Assembly (NCBI GenBank): GCA_902601765.1
Contig: CACKOO010000007.1
Location: 1 to 48,158, forward strand
DNA length: 48,158 nt
Source: Hydrogenophilales bacterium
GTDB taxonomy: Bacteria > Pseudomonadota > Gammaproteobacteria > Burkholderiales > Eutrophovitaceae
Direction: 5' to 3'
Made by a program: the position numbers and the translations under genes. The notes beneath the pieces were generated by a model. That model had not been told where the DNA came from, ran no database searches, and saw only the letters and a program-made list of their open reading frames with translations. Shown one piece after another: positions 8,698 through 17,320 of the stretch (positions are counted from its first letter, which is position 1; every line of letters begins with the position of its first letter).

Positions 8698-10963
8698 CTT
8701 GAATTACTGCTGGTGCAACATCCCAATTAACGCCGCTGTACGCTCCAGGATAATATGTCGTATTGGAACTCATTGAAGGGTCTTTAGCGTCTCCGGTAAG
8801 CACTTGGGCAGCTGGCAAACTGCTTGTGGCTCCCATCGTTATACTTTGCCCTGCCGATGTAATTCCGGATTCTGGTTTAAATCTTAGTTCGCGCTCAAGC
8901 CACTTGATCCATTTTGTCGCGCTATCGATAGTTACATATCCATTGCTATCAGATGGAATAGTAAAGGCCGGAACATATCGGGTACCATCACCACAGTCCA
9001 CTTCTGCATTGGTCTCCGAGGAGAAACATTTTCCCGGTATACCATGAAGCTGTCCGAAGCCCATAAATTCTAGCCTAAGTGGTGCTCCAGCAAAGTCACC
9101 ATAGGGCGTTGTTCCCGAGGTATTGGCTGGCACTGTAAAGCTCGCTCCTTGAGGTGCTGTGAAGTCTACGTATGTATCATCTGAGTTTTTGAGAAAAGTG
9201 GCAGTATTCCAGTTTTGTGTTCCAGTTTCCCAGACGTAGTATGTGCTGAGATCATTGGCTTTCCAGTCGCAGTATTTTGATGCGTCCCAATCACATTGCA
9301 GACTCGCCAAGTCACTACTTGCCACCAATGGTCCAGTCCTTACGCCCCATTGATAGTTTCCTGATAAGTTTCCTGTTGGAAGTGCCGTACTATTCACCAC
9401 AGCCGATGTTGAGTCGGTGAGCGAGTAGTTGCTCGTACTCCAAGTGTAAGTCTCAACTGCGCCTGCACCAACATTACCCCACTGATTGTACGTTCCAGCA
9501 GTAAAGGGCGAGTCGCTAGAACTTATAACGTCTAGCGAAGCGTCAGTCATACAATCCCTTACGCACTTGAAGGTCGTTGGGACCCCGGAATCTCCAGGGG
9601 CAACCACGACCTCTGTCATATAGCGTACACCATTTGCCGAAGCTCCAGGGTCGGAATCACTGAGCGCTGCTGCCTTTATTTGAATTTGTCCTCCGAGCCC
9701 GCGAGACCATCCTCTGACTCCAAATGCATTGCCGCCACTGGTTGTTAAAGTTTTGAGTGCTGCAGCTGTTAAGGTGGCATCACTAATTTTATTCATGAAA
9801 CACCCAGAACTACCGCAATTCTGCGTTCCTGTTACTGCAAAATTATCGTTTGCATCATCCCAGTATGCTTCGAATTCGGTACCTGCACTGTAGGCTGTAC
9901 TTGCTATCGTTGTGGATGCTTCTGATCTAAAAACGAAGGGAACTTTTTTTATTGCATCTAGCGTTGTTTGCACTCGGGTGAATTTCATCATTCGACCCTT
10001 GCCCTGTTTGACGGTGTAAGATACGTCTCCTGCTGTGTTTGTAACTGTGGCGCCATCAGAAGGCGTTGTTGGAAGCCAAACTCCCCAATAGCTAGCGAAA
10101 CCATATTTGCCACCACTATCTTTAATACTAAATCCAGGCTGTGCCAGATCGAATTGAGCTCCTGTTGAGTCGTCATAGGTTCCATACTGCCAAACGGTGG
10201 AGTCTGCTTGTGCTTTGGACCTACTAAAGCAACGCTCTGTCCCAGCATTTTTTACTCGGCAAAAATAACTGGAGTTATATCCAAAAGTTATGGTGTCTGT
10301 TCCGCCCCCCCCATTTGGCGCCACTACAGCGCCTGATCCGGAGGAATCAGTACCATCTACGTAAAGCCTTATAGACTCCTCGCCACTCCCGTAGTCTCCT
10401 GATTCAGAGAAGGTCATTCCCGTCGCGTTCACCGCCAATTCACCTCTAAATACTCGATTTCCAGCGCTGTTTAGCCCAGTAAAATTTAAAGTCATTATAC
10501 CATTGGGTGCGGTTGCACTTGGACCCTCTGAAGAATTAGTATGTATGTAGACCTGTTGCTTAGCGCCATCTTCTTCTACAATCTCTGCGTGGCCTTTGAC
10601 TATCTGATCTGCTGCTACAGTGGCCTTTGTGGATAGCATACTCATACGTGTATAACTAGTAGTACCTGAAGCACTTGAGTTAGAACTATTAGAGGCGCTG
10701 GCTCTCCCAGATGTGTTGCAGGCAGCTTCATCAATAAAAGCAATGTACTGACCAGCATTAACCATCAAGTCAGCTCTAACATTGTACATAAAACACATGA
10801 TCTGCTGCGCGGTAGAAATGCTCTCAGTCGCCTGATCTTGAACGAACTCCTGTTGGCTATCTGTGGAGTAGGCACCCGTAGTGGGAGGCGCTGAAAACAC
10901 ATTGTTACCAAACAGCAGAAAGAGGAAACCCGGTAAGACAATCCCCAGTTTTCTAATCAACAT
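8681..10963 (-). CDS. Large exported protein, unknown function, candidate type II substrate
   Basis: The product is about 760 residues. ATG 10963 is chosen because AAAGGAGA lies 9 bases upstream and it begins a clear signal peptide (MLIRKLGIVLPGFLFLLF, cut near FSA). The mature chain is rich in Ser, Thr, Gly, Asp and aromatic residues, has a Ser/Asn low-complexity stretch near residue 90, a GGGG turn, and several cysteine pairs (CRVK..C, CGSSGC, CVRDC, CDWDASKYC), as in disulfide-bonded extracellular proteins. No catalytic motif is recognised. Its base composition is visibly richer in G+C than the adjacent secretion genes. It follows a small lipoprotein and precedes the secretion genes in one transcription unit, so export through this system is a reasonable inference but not shown. 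Confidence 0.8.
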   Translation of the reverse strand: MLIRKLGIVLPGFLFLLFGNNVFSAPPTTGAYSTDSQQEFVQDQATESISTAQQIMCFMYNVRADLMVNAGQYIAFIDEAACNTSGRASASNSSNSSASGTTSYTRMSMLSTKATVAADQIVKGHAEIVEEDGAKQQVYIHTNSSEGPSATAPNGIMTLNFTGLNSAGNRVFRGELAVNATGMTFSESGDYGSGEESIRLYVDGTDSSGSGAVVAPNGGGGTDTITFGYNSSYFCRVKNAGTERCFSRSKAQADSTVWQYGTYDDSTGAQFDLAQPGFSIKDSGGKYGFASYWGVWLPTTPSDGATVTNTAGDVSYTVKQGKGRMMKFTRVQTTLDAIKKVPFVFRSEASTTIASTAYSAGTEFEAYWDDANDNFAVTGTQNCGSSGCFMNKISDATLTAAALKTLTTSGGNAFGVRGWSRGLGGQIQIKAAALSDSDPGASANGVRYMTEVVVAPGDSGVPTTFKCVRDCMTDASLDVISSSDSPFTAGTYNQWGNVGAGAVETYTWSTSNYSLTDSTSAVVNSTALPTGNLSGNYQWGVRTGPLVASSDLASLQCDWDASKYCDWKANDLSTYYVWETGTQNWNTATFLKNSDDTYVDFTAPQGASFTVPANTSGTTPYGDFAGAPLRLEFMGFGQLHGIPGKCFSSETNAEVDCGDGTRYVPAFTIPSDSNGYVTIDSATKWIKWLERELRFKPESGITSAGQSITMGATSSLPAAQVLTGDAKDPSMSSNTTYYPGAYSGVNWDVAPAVIQGVKQP

Positions 10964-10982
10964 TTTACAATCTCCTTTTAAT

Positions 10983-11141
10983 TTATTCTGTCGCACTAAC
11001 TGCTGATACGGACGATGCCGCGCTTAGGCCACCCTCTCCAGCTCCCAAAGTTGACTCCGAGGAACCGCCACATGCGACGATGGTTAATCCCAGAAAAACT
11101 GCTGCCGTTAAAATACGTCCTATCCTTAATATATCTTTCAT
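10983..11141 (-). CDS. Small lipoprotein of 52 residues
   Basis: This short reading frame starts at ATG 11141 with AAGGA about 11 bases upstream and ends at TAA 10983-10985. The N-terminus has Lys/Arg (MKDILRIGR), a hydrophobic stretch (ILTAAVFLGLTIVA) and a lipobox IVAC with Cys24; the following residues are Gly-Gly-Ser, not Asp, so outer-membrane sorting is expected. The mature 29 residues are small, Gly/Ser/Ala-rich (SSESTLGAGEGGLSAASS). It lies 19 bases before the large exported protein and heads the secretion operon. Function unknown; it could help that protein at the outer membrane. Confidence 0.75.
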   Translation of the reverse strand: MKDILRIGRILTAAVFLGLTIVACGGSSESTLGAGEGGLSAASSVSAVSATE

Positions 11142-11785
11142 TTGTTTTCTCGTCCTTAAAATAGTTTCAATGCATTTAACGATAAAATTATACTTCTCCC
11201 GTAACCGGTTAGCTACTAGTTCATTCGAAAGTTAACCATTATGTAACTCAAAAATCAATAAAACTACAATTACTAAGTTACTTTTACCACAAGATTTTTT
11301 CAAGGAAAATATTTTAATCAATAAAATCAAGTTTTTATGGAATGAATGCGAATCAAGATTCGATTTTTCAACTAACTTTCAAGAAATTGCTATCTTGGTA
11401 TTGCATACAATGTGGCGTAAAAATAAATTCGCGGCTTTTCAAGGTTGCCAGTTCCGTGACGATCACTGTTAGTTGATGTTAGCTGAAACGAAAAGTCAGT
11501 TTAAATTGAAATTTTTATCATTAAAAAAAAAATCATGTTAAAATCATGCGGTTATATCTTAATATCATGCATACACGAGGAAATTTTGGTTGTCGAGTGT
11601 TTAGCTGGGGGAAGGTTTTTCACAAGCCAGATGACGTACGGTTTAACATTAGCAAACATTAATTTATAGGTCAGCCGTCTCGAGTAAATTAAGTTTGAAT
11701 GGAAATATTACGAACACCTTAGCTGTTGGAAAGCGTTATTTGTGGGGAAAAAGCGCTTATTAAGAAGATTTTTCAAGGAAAATTA
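11142..11785. other. Divergent intergenic region between the secretion operon and the polysaccharide locus
   Basis: About 644 AT-rich bases separate the two divergent units. I see the possible minus-strand promoter near 11190 and no convincing open frame. No JUMPstart or ops (GGCGGTAG) element was found for RfaH-type control. An in-frame upstream extension of the export gene from TTG 11726 lies in its right end but lacks a ribosome site. Confidence 0.6.
11187..11216 (-). promoter_or_regulatory. Possible sigma-70 promoter of the secretion operon
   Basis: On the minus strand a perfect TATAAT occupies 11192-11187, about 46 bases before the lipoprotein start. The -35 position has only a weak match (TAGCTA at 17 bases). 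No extended -10 is seen. Position is right for the operon; the call is tentative. Confidence 0.35.
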
Positions 11786-14308
11786 TTGAAAGCTACAAAC
11801 GGTATTTTTGCAGTGTTACTTTTGCTGGGGTTTTTTTCGCACATCGCCAATATCTCTGCGCAAAACTTGAATGTTCAAGACCTACTCGAGGGGGTTAGTG
11901 GAGAATCTTCGTCTGTCGGTCTTGCCACAGACTCCGGAGCGGCAGCCGCACAATTAAAACCAAAACCGCCAAAAAAAATAACAGAAAACATGCTCAAAAA
12001 ACCAGATATTGATGTCATCGGAGACACGGTTTCGGTTGATCCAGGGAAAAAAATTGATTTTCAAAGACTGGTTGAAAGATCTGTTGGGAAAAATTTACCG
12101 TTTTTTGGGCACGATATATTTAAGACAGCCGATCAGGATTTTTCACTAGTAAAACATGGGGTGGTATCTCCACAATACGTTATTAATGTTGGAGATGAAA
12201 TCATAATTCGCTCATGGGGGCAGGTGGATATTGAGGTCAAGTCGAACGTCAGTCCTCAAGGTAACCTTTTTATACCTCGCGTTGGACAAGTTCACCTAGC
12301 GGGTGTGAAGTACAGTCGATTAGAAAGCGTTGTTAAAGCGGCTGTTTCCAAGGTATATAAGAATTTTGAACTAACAGCTATTTTAGGAGAGCTACACTCT
12401 ATTCAGGTTTTTGTTGTTGGTCAGGTGCGTCGGCCAGGGGTTTATCTCCTGAGTGCACGCTCAACATTAATAAGCTCTTTGTTTATTGCAGGAGGGGCGA
12501 AGTATTCTGGTTCATTAAGAAACATCCAGCTCAAAAGAGGAAAAGATACCGTAATTGACTTCGATATCTACAAGTTATTACGAGAGGGTGATATCTCAGG
12601 TGACTTGATGTTAAAAGCGGGAGACGTGATTTATGTTCCGCCAGTTGGTGAACTAGCGGCAATTTCTGGGGGGGTAAATGTGCCGGGCATATACGAAATT
12701 ACGATGGGGACATCGGTTGCCGATTTGGTGCAGTTAGCTGGAGGGTTAGCGTCTACCGCGTCGCTAGATAATATTTCCCTAGAGAGGATACTTGCTCACC
12801 GGTCTAGAGTTGTTAGGAAAATAAACACAAAAAGTGATGGCATGCTTTTAAAATTAAGGGATGGCGATTTAGTCAACGTCCCTAGCATCTCTCCAAAAAT
12901 TTCGAATGTTGTTACATTACGAGGGCATGTACTGGAGAGTACTCGTTCACCTTGGCACAAAAACATGTCGATTACTGATTTAATTCCAGAGGTCTCGATT
13001 CTGGTGACCCCCGATTTTTGGATCAATCGAAATAATCTCTCAAGGCCTACTGATTGGTTAAATGATCAATTGCGGTCTGGCCTTGATACGGAAACTAACA
13101 GTGGGGTGTGCTTAAAGTTACAATGCGACGAGGTACTAGGGAATTTTGTTGACGGACGTGGGCAATCGTCACAAACGTTGGACTACGAAGTAGTGAGGAT
13201 ATGTCAAAATCATTGTTACCGAAACAATACCGAGCAGGATTATCCTGTGGAGGAGAATAGTTCAAATCTTCTGGTGAGTCCTTCGCAACAAATGATCGAC
13301 GACCTCCAAAAAAATACGTTAGAAATATTGAAAAAATCCTTTATTGGAGCTCACGTAAACTGGGATTACGCGGTAATAGAGCGTATGGACCCAACTACCC
13401 TAGAGACAGAGTTAATTCCTTTCAATTTAGGAAAGGCTGTGCGTGACAAAGACCCTGCTCATGATTTATTACTTTTGCCTGGTGACGTGGTGACAGTTTT
13501 TTCAACAAATGATGTCCAGCCGTCGATAGACAAAAGAATCAAGTATGTTCAGCTCGATGGTGAATTTTCTGCTCCGGGAATTTACCAAATACTCAAAGGA
13601 GAGACACTCAGTCAACTTGTAGCTAGGGTAGGTGGCGTCACTGATAATGCATACCTCTATGGTGCGAAATTTTACAGAGAAAAAACCAGGATTAAACAAC
13701 AAGAGCAGCTCGATAAAGCAATAGTAAAGTTTGAAGCGCAAGTTGAGAGAACAGCGGCGCAAAATGCAGCAACTGCTCTATCTGCCGATGATGCGGCTTC
13801 TATAAAAGCTCAAGTGGAAGCACAGCGCGCTTTAGTAAAAAGGCTACAAAGCATCAAAGCTTCGGGTCGCATTGTTTTGTCTGAAACCCCGATGTATTCG
13901 ATATATGAATTGCCTGACTTGCCCTTAGAAGGTAGCGATATTTTGCATATACCATCCAGGCCGGGCACCGTGAGCGTTTTTGGGGCGGTGTACAATCAGA
14001 ATGCTTTTGTTTACGGTGGAAGACGTAATGATGCTAAACAATACCTGTCGCAAGCAGGAGGAACAACACGAGAAGCCGATAAAAAACAGATTTATATACT
14101 GAGAGCGAATGGTTCTGTAGAGAGTCAAAAACAGTCTCGGTGGTGGAACACTGGAGTACTCGACAGGGCTCTTCTGCCGGGCGACGCATTAATCGTTCCG
14201 GAAAAAGTTGATCAGTTTAGTTTTAGTAAGGAGCTCAAAGATTGGAGTCAAATTTTATATCAGTTCGCTCTAGGAGTTGCAGGATTGAAGGTTCTAGGAG
14301 ATTTGTAA
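11786..14308 (+). CDS. Polysaccharide export protein with several SLBB repeats (Wza-like)
   Basis: Predicted periplasmic/outer-membrane export channel component. TTG 11786 is preferred as start because AAGGAA lies six bases upstream and it begins a signal peptide (KATNGIFAVLLLLGFFSHIA); an in-frame TTG at 11726 has no ribosome site. The poly-export domain begins at YVINVGDEIIIRSWG, followed by SLBB-type repeats at IQVFVVGQVRRPGVY, LAAISGGVNVPGIYEI, VVTLRGHVLES (weak), YVQLDGEFSAPGIYQI and VSVFGAVYNQNAFVY. An Ala/Gln-rich coiled coil precedes the last repeat. At about 840 residues it is twice the size of E. coli Wza, like the long SLBB exporters of aquatic gammaproteobacteria. No lipobox is seen. 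It leads the polysaccharide operon. Confidence 0.9.
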   Translation: MKATNGIFAVLLLLGFFSHIANISAQNLNVQDLLEGVSGESSSVGLATDSGAAAAQLKPKPPKKITENMLKKPDIDVIGDTVSVDPGKKIDFQRLVERSVGKNLPFFGHDIFKTADQDFSLVKHGVVSPQYVINVGDEIIIRSWGQVDIEVKSNVSPQGNLFIPRVGQVHLAGVKYSRLESVVKAAVSKVYKNFELTAILGELHSIQVFVVGQVRRPGVYLLSARSTLISSLFIAGGAKYSGSLRNIQLKRGKDTVIDFDIYKLLREGDISGDLMLKAGDVIYVPPVGELAAISGGVNVPGIYEITMGTSVADLVQLAGGLASTASLDNISLERILAHRSRVVRKINTKSDGMLLKLRDGDLVNVPSISPKISNVVTLRGHVLESTRSPWHKNMSITDLIPEVSILVTPDFWINRNNLSRPTDWLNDQLRSGLDTETNSGVCLKLQCDEVLGNFVDGRGQSSQTLDYEVVRICQNHCYRNNTEQDYPVEENSSNLLVSPSQQMIDDLQKNTLEILKKSFIGAHVNWDYAVIERMDPTTLETELIPFNLGKAVRDKDPAHDLLLLPGDVVTVFSTNDVQPSIDKRIKYVQLDGEFSAPGIYQILKGETLSQLVARVGGVTDNAYLYGAKFYREKTRIKQQEQLDKAIVKFEAQVERTAAQNAATALSADDAASIKAQVEAQRALVKRLQSIKASGRIVLSETPMYSIYELPDLPLEGSDILHIPSRPGTVSVFGAVYNQNAFVYGGRRNDAKQYLSQAGGTTREADKKQIYILRANGSVESQKQSRWWNTGVLDRALLPGDALIVPEKVDQFSFSKELKDWSQILYQFALGVAGLKVLGDL

Positions 14309-14355
14309 AATTGTTATAAAATTTTACATATAATATTAAATTAATTATTCTGAAA

Positions 14356-15420
14356 ATGTATCTCTTAATAAGTGCTATTTTAAGTTTCAGTTTAACCTGG
14401 ATAATTCTTCTTTCAAAAAAGAGGCACGGGCATTTAACGCTGGATGAAGTTTTTGGAGGACCTCAAAAGTTCCACACACATGCAGTGCCAAGAGTAGGAG
14501 GCGTTGCTATTTTTACGAGCTTCTTTTTAACTCAAGGTTTGTTGGTCTCAGCTGGAATTTTAGCTAAAGATTATTACCTGATTTTAGTTTGTGCATTTCC
14601 AGTTTTTGTTGCTGGCCTGTCTGAAGATCTTCTAAAAAAAATACCTCCTATAGTCCGACTTTGGGCCAGTTTTGCATCGGCTACATTTGGTTTTTTTCTA
14701 CTTGAGGCGCAGGTTCGATTTTTGGGTATTCCCTATATTGATCAATTTTTGTGGTTTACGCCGTTTGCATTAACTCTCACCGTTTTCTGCATAGGCGGAG
14801 TTGCCCATGCTTTTAATATTATTGATGGATACAACGGACTAATGGTCGGGCAAGCCATAATAAGTGCTTTGGGGGTAACAGCAGTTTCTTATATTGTCAA
14901 TGACCATGAAATATTAAACATTACCTTAGTATTAATTGGGAGTTTATTCGGCTTTCTATTTTGGAATTTTCCGAAAGGAAAAATATTTGCAGGAGATGGT
15001 GGTGCATATTTCATAGGTTTCATATTAGCCACAATCTCTGCGATGTTGGTGTACCGAAACCCAACAGTTTCCCCCTGGTTTGTTTTAGTTAATGTTATTT
15101 ATCCGGTATGGGAAACATTATTTTCAGTCACGCGTCGGAAATTTTTTCACAAAAATGCTATAGGGCTTCCCGATTCATTACATCTCCATCAATTGATATT
15201 TTTAAGGGTGATGTGTCATTTCGATGGATGGAAGAGAAATAGCTACACTAGTCCCAATTTGCTCTATCTCAGCGTAATATTTTCTTCTATGGGGGTATTG
15301 TTTTGGGACAACACCTTAGCAATATTTGTCATCGTTGTAGTTTACATAATATTATATGTGTACATATATTTCCGAATAGTCAATTTTAGGACTCCTAAAC
15401 TTCTTTTACCCTTTAGGTAG
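14356..15420 (+). CDS. wecA: WecA-type undecaprenyl-phosphate sugar-1-phosphate transferase
   Basis: Integral membrane enzyme of the MraY/WecA family, 354 residues with about 10 or 11 hydrophobic helices. It starts a glycan by moving a sugar-1-phosphate (typically GlcNAc-1-P) from UDP-sugar to undecaprenyl phosphate. Visible motifs are RVGGVAIF near the N-terminus, the AFNIIDGYNGLMVG catalytic loop with Asp, FAGDGGAYFIGF, and the LHLHQLIFLR cytoplasmic loop that holds the conserved histidines. The exact donor cannot be read from sequence. No good ribosome site precedes the ATG. It is the only initiating transferase seen in the locus; no PglC/WbaP-type enzyme is present. Confidence 0.88.
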   Translation: MYLLISAILSFSLTWIILLSKKRHGHLTLDEVFGGPQKFHTHAVPRVGGVAIFTSFFLTQGLLVSAGILAKDYYLILVCAFPVFVAGLSEDLLKKIPPIVRLWASFASATFGFFLLEAQVRFLGIPYIDQFLWFTPFALTLTVFCIGGVAHAFNIIDGYNGLMVGQAIISALGVTAVSYIVNDHEILNITLVLIGSLFGFLFWNFPKGKIFAGDGGAYFIGFILATISAMLVYRNPTVSPWFVLVNVIYPVWETLFSVTRRKFFHKNAIGLPDSLHLHQLIFLRVMCHFDGWKRNSYTSPNLLYLSVIFSSMGVLFWDNTLAIFVIVVVYIILYVYIYFRIVNFRTPKLLLPFR

Positions 15421-15561
15421 GATGTCGGGTAACATTAAGTTTTTCAGTCAGTTAATCATCTAATTTTCCGGGAAGTAGTTAGTGCACCTGAATAAGTAAC
15501 CTAAAGCGACTTGCGGATCAAATTATATTAAATTGATTTAAATAGACGAGAAAGTTTATCA

Positions 15562-16740
15562 ATGACGGACGTAGATGTATCAGAAGAGACTAAATCTGTG
15601 TCTGACCAGAGTGGAGAGGTGGGATTCCTCGATCTGATTCTCCTGTTGGTCAATAATTTTCAATTAATAATTATTCTTTCTCTTCTGGGAGGGCTTATTA
15701 CTCTGGGTTACAGCTATACCATAGTGCCTACTTACAGGAGCACGGTATCAATGTTGCCACCCGCGGTTGATAATCCGTCTTCACCGTCGATTGATAGTGG
15801 TGGAGCTATGGCTTTATTAGGAGGTTTGGTAGGTGGATCCGTCGAAGACCGAAAACTTGATGAAATTGTCTCAATTTTAAAAAGTCATAGAGTGGCAGAT
15901 AAAATTTTAAAAAAATACAATCTGATAAAAGATTACAATGTTTTGACTAGGACTCAAACGATAGAGAAACTACATTCGCGTACCCATATTGACTTACAAG
16001 CAAGTCGAGGGTTAATAGTTATTCATGTTTTGGATGAATCTCCCCAGAGAGCCGCTCAACTGGCACAAGCTTATGTTGATATACTTCGAGAGACATTAAA
16101 TGAATTGGCGATAACCGAGGCTCAAAGTAGACGTGCCTTTTACGAAAAGCAATTAGAGAAAAGTAAAGACGAACTGGTTGTCGCTGAATTAGAAATTGCC
16201 AAAACTCGTGTTACTGATAGTTTGCTCAAAACTGAGCCGGGATCGGCGGTTGCTAATGTTTTGGCTTTAAAATCACAAATTATACAGCAGGAAATTTTTA
16301 TTCAATCTCTGAAAAATTACTTAGTCGACGATTCGGCCGACGTAAAGCAAGCAAAAGCCGATTTGTTGGCTCTTGAAAAACAGCTTGCTAAAGAAGAAAT
16401 TTCCGACAAGATTGATACCAGTTCGTTAGGATACCTTCAGGTGTACAGGAATTTTAAATTGAAAGAAGCAGTTTTTGAGTTAAATCTGAGCCAATATGAA
16501 GCGGCGAAAGTTGATGAAGCGAAAGATCGAACCATCCAAGTTGTCGATCACGCTAGTGTACCTGAATTCAAAGTGGCTCCTCGAAAAGCGTTTATGGCTA
16601 TAGTGGCAACTGGACTTACCTTCTGTATTTTGATTTTCATTCTAATTATCAGGCAAGGTATGCAGCTGTTATTTGCTGAAGCCAGTAGTGAAGTTAGAGC
16701 GAGCCTACTGAAAAGCAAATTAAAATGGTTACTGCGCTAG
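15562..16740 (+). CDS. wzz: Wzz-type chain-length determinant protein
   Basis: Inner-membrane polysaccharide co-polymerase of 392 residues. Two membrane helices flank a periplasmic coiled-coil domain: LIIILSLLGGLITLGYSYT near residue 35 and MAIVATGLTFCILIFILII near 350. The first helix is followed by PTYRSTVSMLPP, and the second is preceded by a proline-containing APRKA motif, as in the Wzz family. There is no cytoplasmic tyrosine-kinase domain at the C-terminus, so it is not a full Wzc. It works with the export protein and the initiating transferase upstream. Its presence normally implies a Wzy polymerase, which I do not find in the window. Confidence 0.88.
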   Translation: MTDVDVSEETKSVSDQSGEVGFLDLILLLVNNFQLIIILSLLGGLITLGYSYTIVPTYRSTVSMLPPAVDNPSSPSIDSGGAMALLGGLVGGSVEDRKLDEIVSILKSHRVADKILKKYNLIKDYNVLTRTQTIEKLHSRTHIDLQASRGLIVIHVLDESPQRAAQLAQAYVDILRETLNELAITEAQSRRAFYEKQLEKSKDELVVAELEIAKTRVTDSLLKTEPGSAVANVLALKSQIIQQEIFIQSLKNYLVDDSADVKQAKADLLALEKQLAKEEISDKIDTSSLGYLQVYRNFKLKEAVFELNLSQYEAAKVDEAKDRTIQVVDHASVPEFKVAPRKAFMAIVATGLTFCILIFILIIRQGMQLLFAEASSEVRASLLKSKLKWLLR

Positions 16741-17320
16741 GTCGGGTTTCACTCCATCTTTGAGTTTTGGTTTGCTTATTTCATGCCGCAAATTTTAGGA
16801 TAAATATGATTATTATCCGATAGGAATAAAAAAACAGATGGCGGTTTTTTGTTACGGAAGCACTTGGCTATATTGCAAGACCGACCTCAATAAAATCATG
16901 TGGGTATGAATACGTGTTATCCCTCGAGTATAATGCTACAAACAACAGGATAATCATTATCAAAAATATCCAATGAAGTGGTAAATTTAATAGACGGTGA
17001 TATGTATGAGAAAAACTGTTTCATGCACAAGTTAAGATTATCAAAATATAATGCAGGTTGCCTTATTGTCAGTTCGAAGCCTGATAGTTCCGGATTTTTT
17101 AATGCTACTTAACAAAACTACCCATGTCCTAACTTTATTGAGGCATGGCTATTCAACCGAACTCTCAATCGAAGTGGGAGAGCCAATAATATGTTTGAAC
17201 CGAGAAATAGAGGGATTATAAAAGTGAAGTATGGTATTCAATCTTTGTGGGGACATGCGATAAGCCTTGGTGCCAAAAAGTTAAAAACCTATGGCCATGG
17301 CATTTGAGAGCATAAAACAA
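16741..17320 (+). other. Long spacer upstream of manC
   Basis: About 580 bases without a gene I can support. It contains a perfect TATAAT at 16929-16934, a 7-bp AT-rich inverted repeat around 16827-16848 (AAAAAAC/GTTTTTT) and an open frame from 17002 to 17304 broken by a single TAA at 17110-17112. The frame reads into the start of manC and matches nothing I know. Confidence 0.5.
16906..16934 (+). promoter_or_regulatory. Possible sigma-70 promoter for the manC operon
   Basis: TATAAT at 16929-16934 is a perfect -10, but the hexamer 17 bases upstream (ATGAAT) matches the -35 consensus at only three positions. If used it would give a leader of about 380 bases before manC. Confidence 0.3.

Noticed and set aside
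9988..10248. Alternative minus-strand frame within the large exported protein
   Set aside because: Shifted frame inside a convincing long gene; no start signal.
11142..11785. JUMPstart/ops element for RfaH control of the polysaccharide operon
   Set aside because: No GGCGGTAG core was found in the spacer.
16827..16848. AAAAAAC/GTTTTTT inverted repeat after wzz as a terminator
   Set aside because: Only A-T pairs with one G-C and no T tract in a suitable place; could arise by chance in AT-rich DNA.
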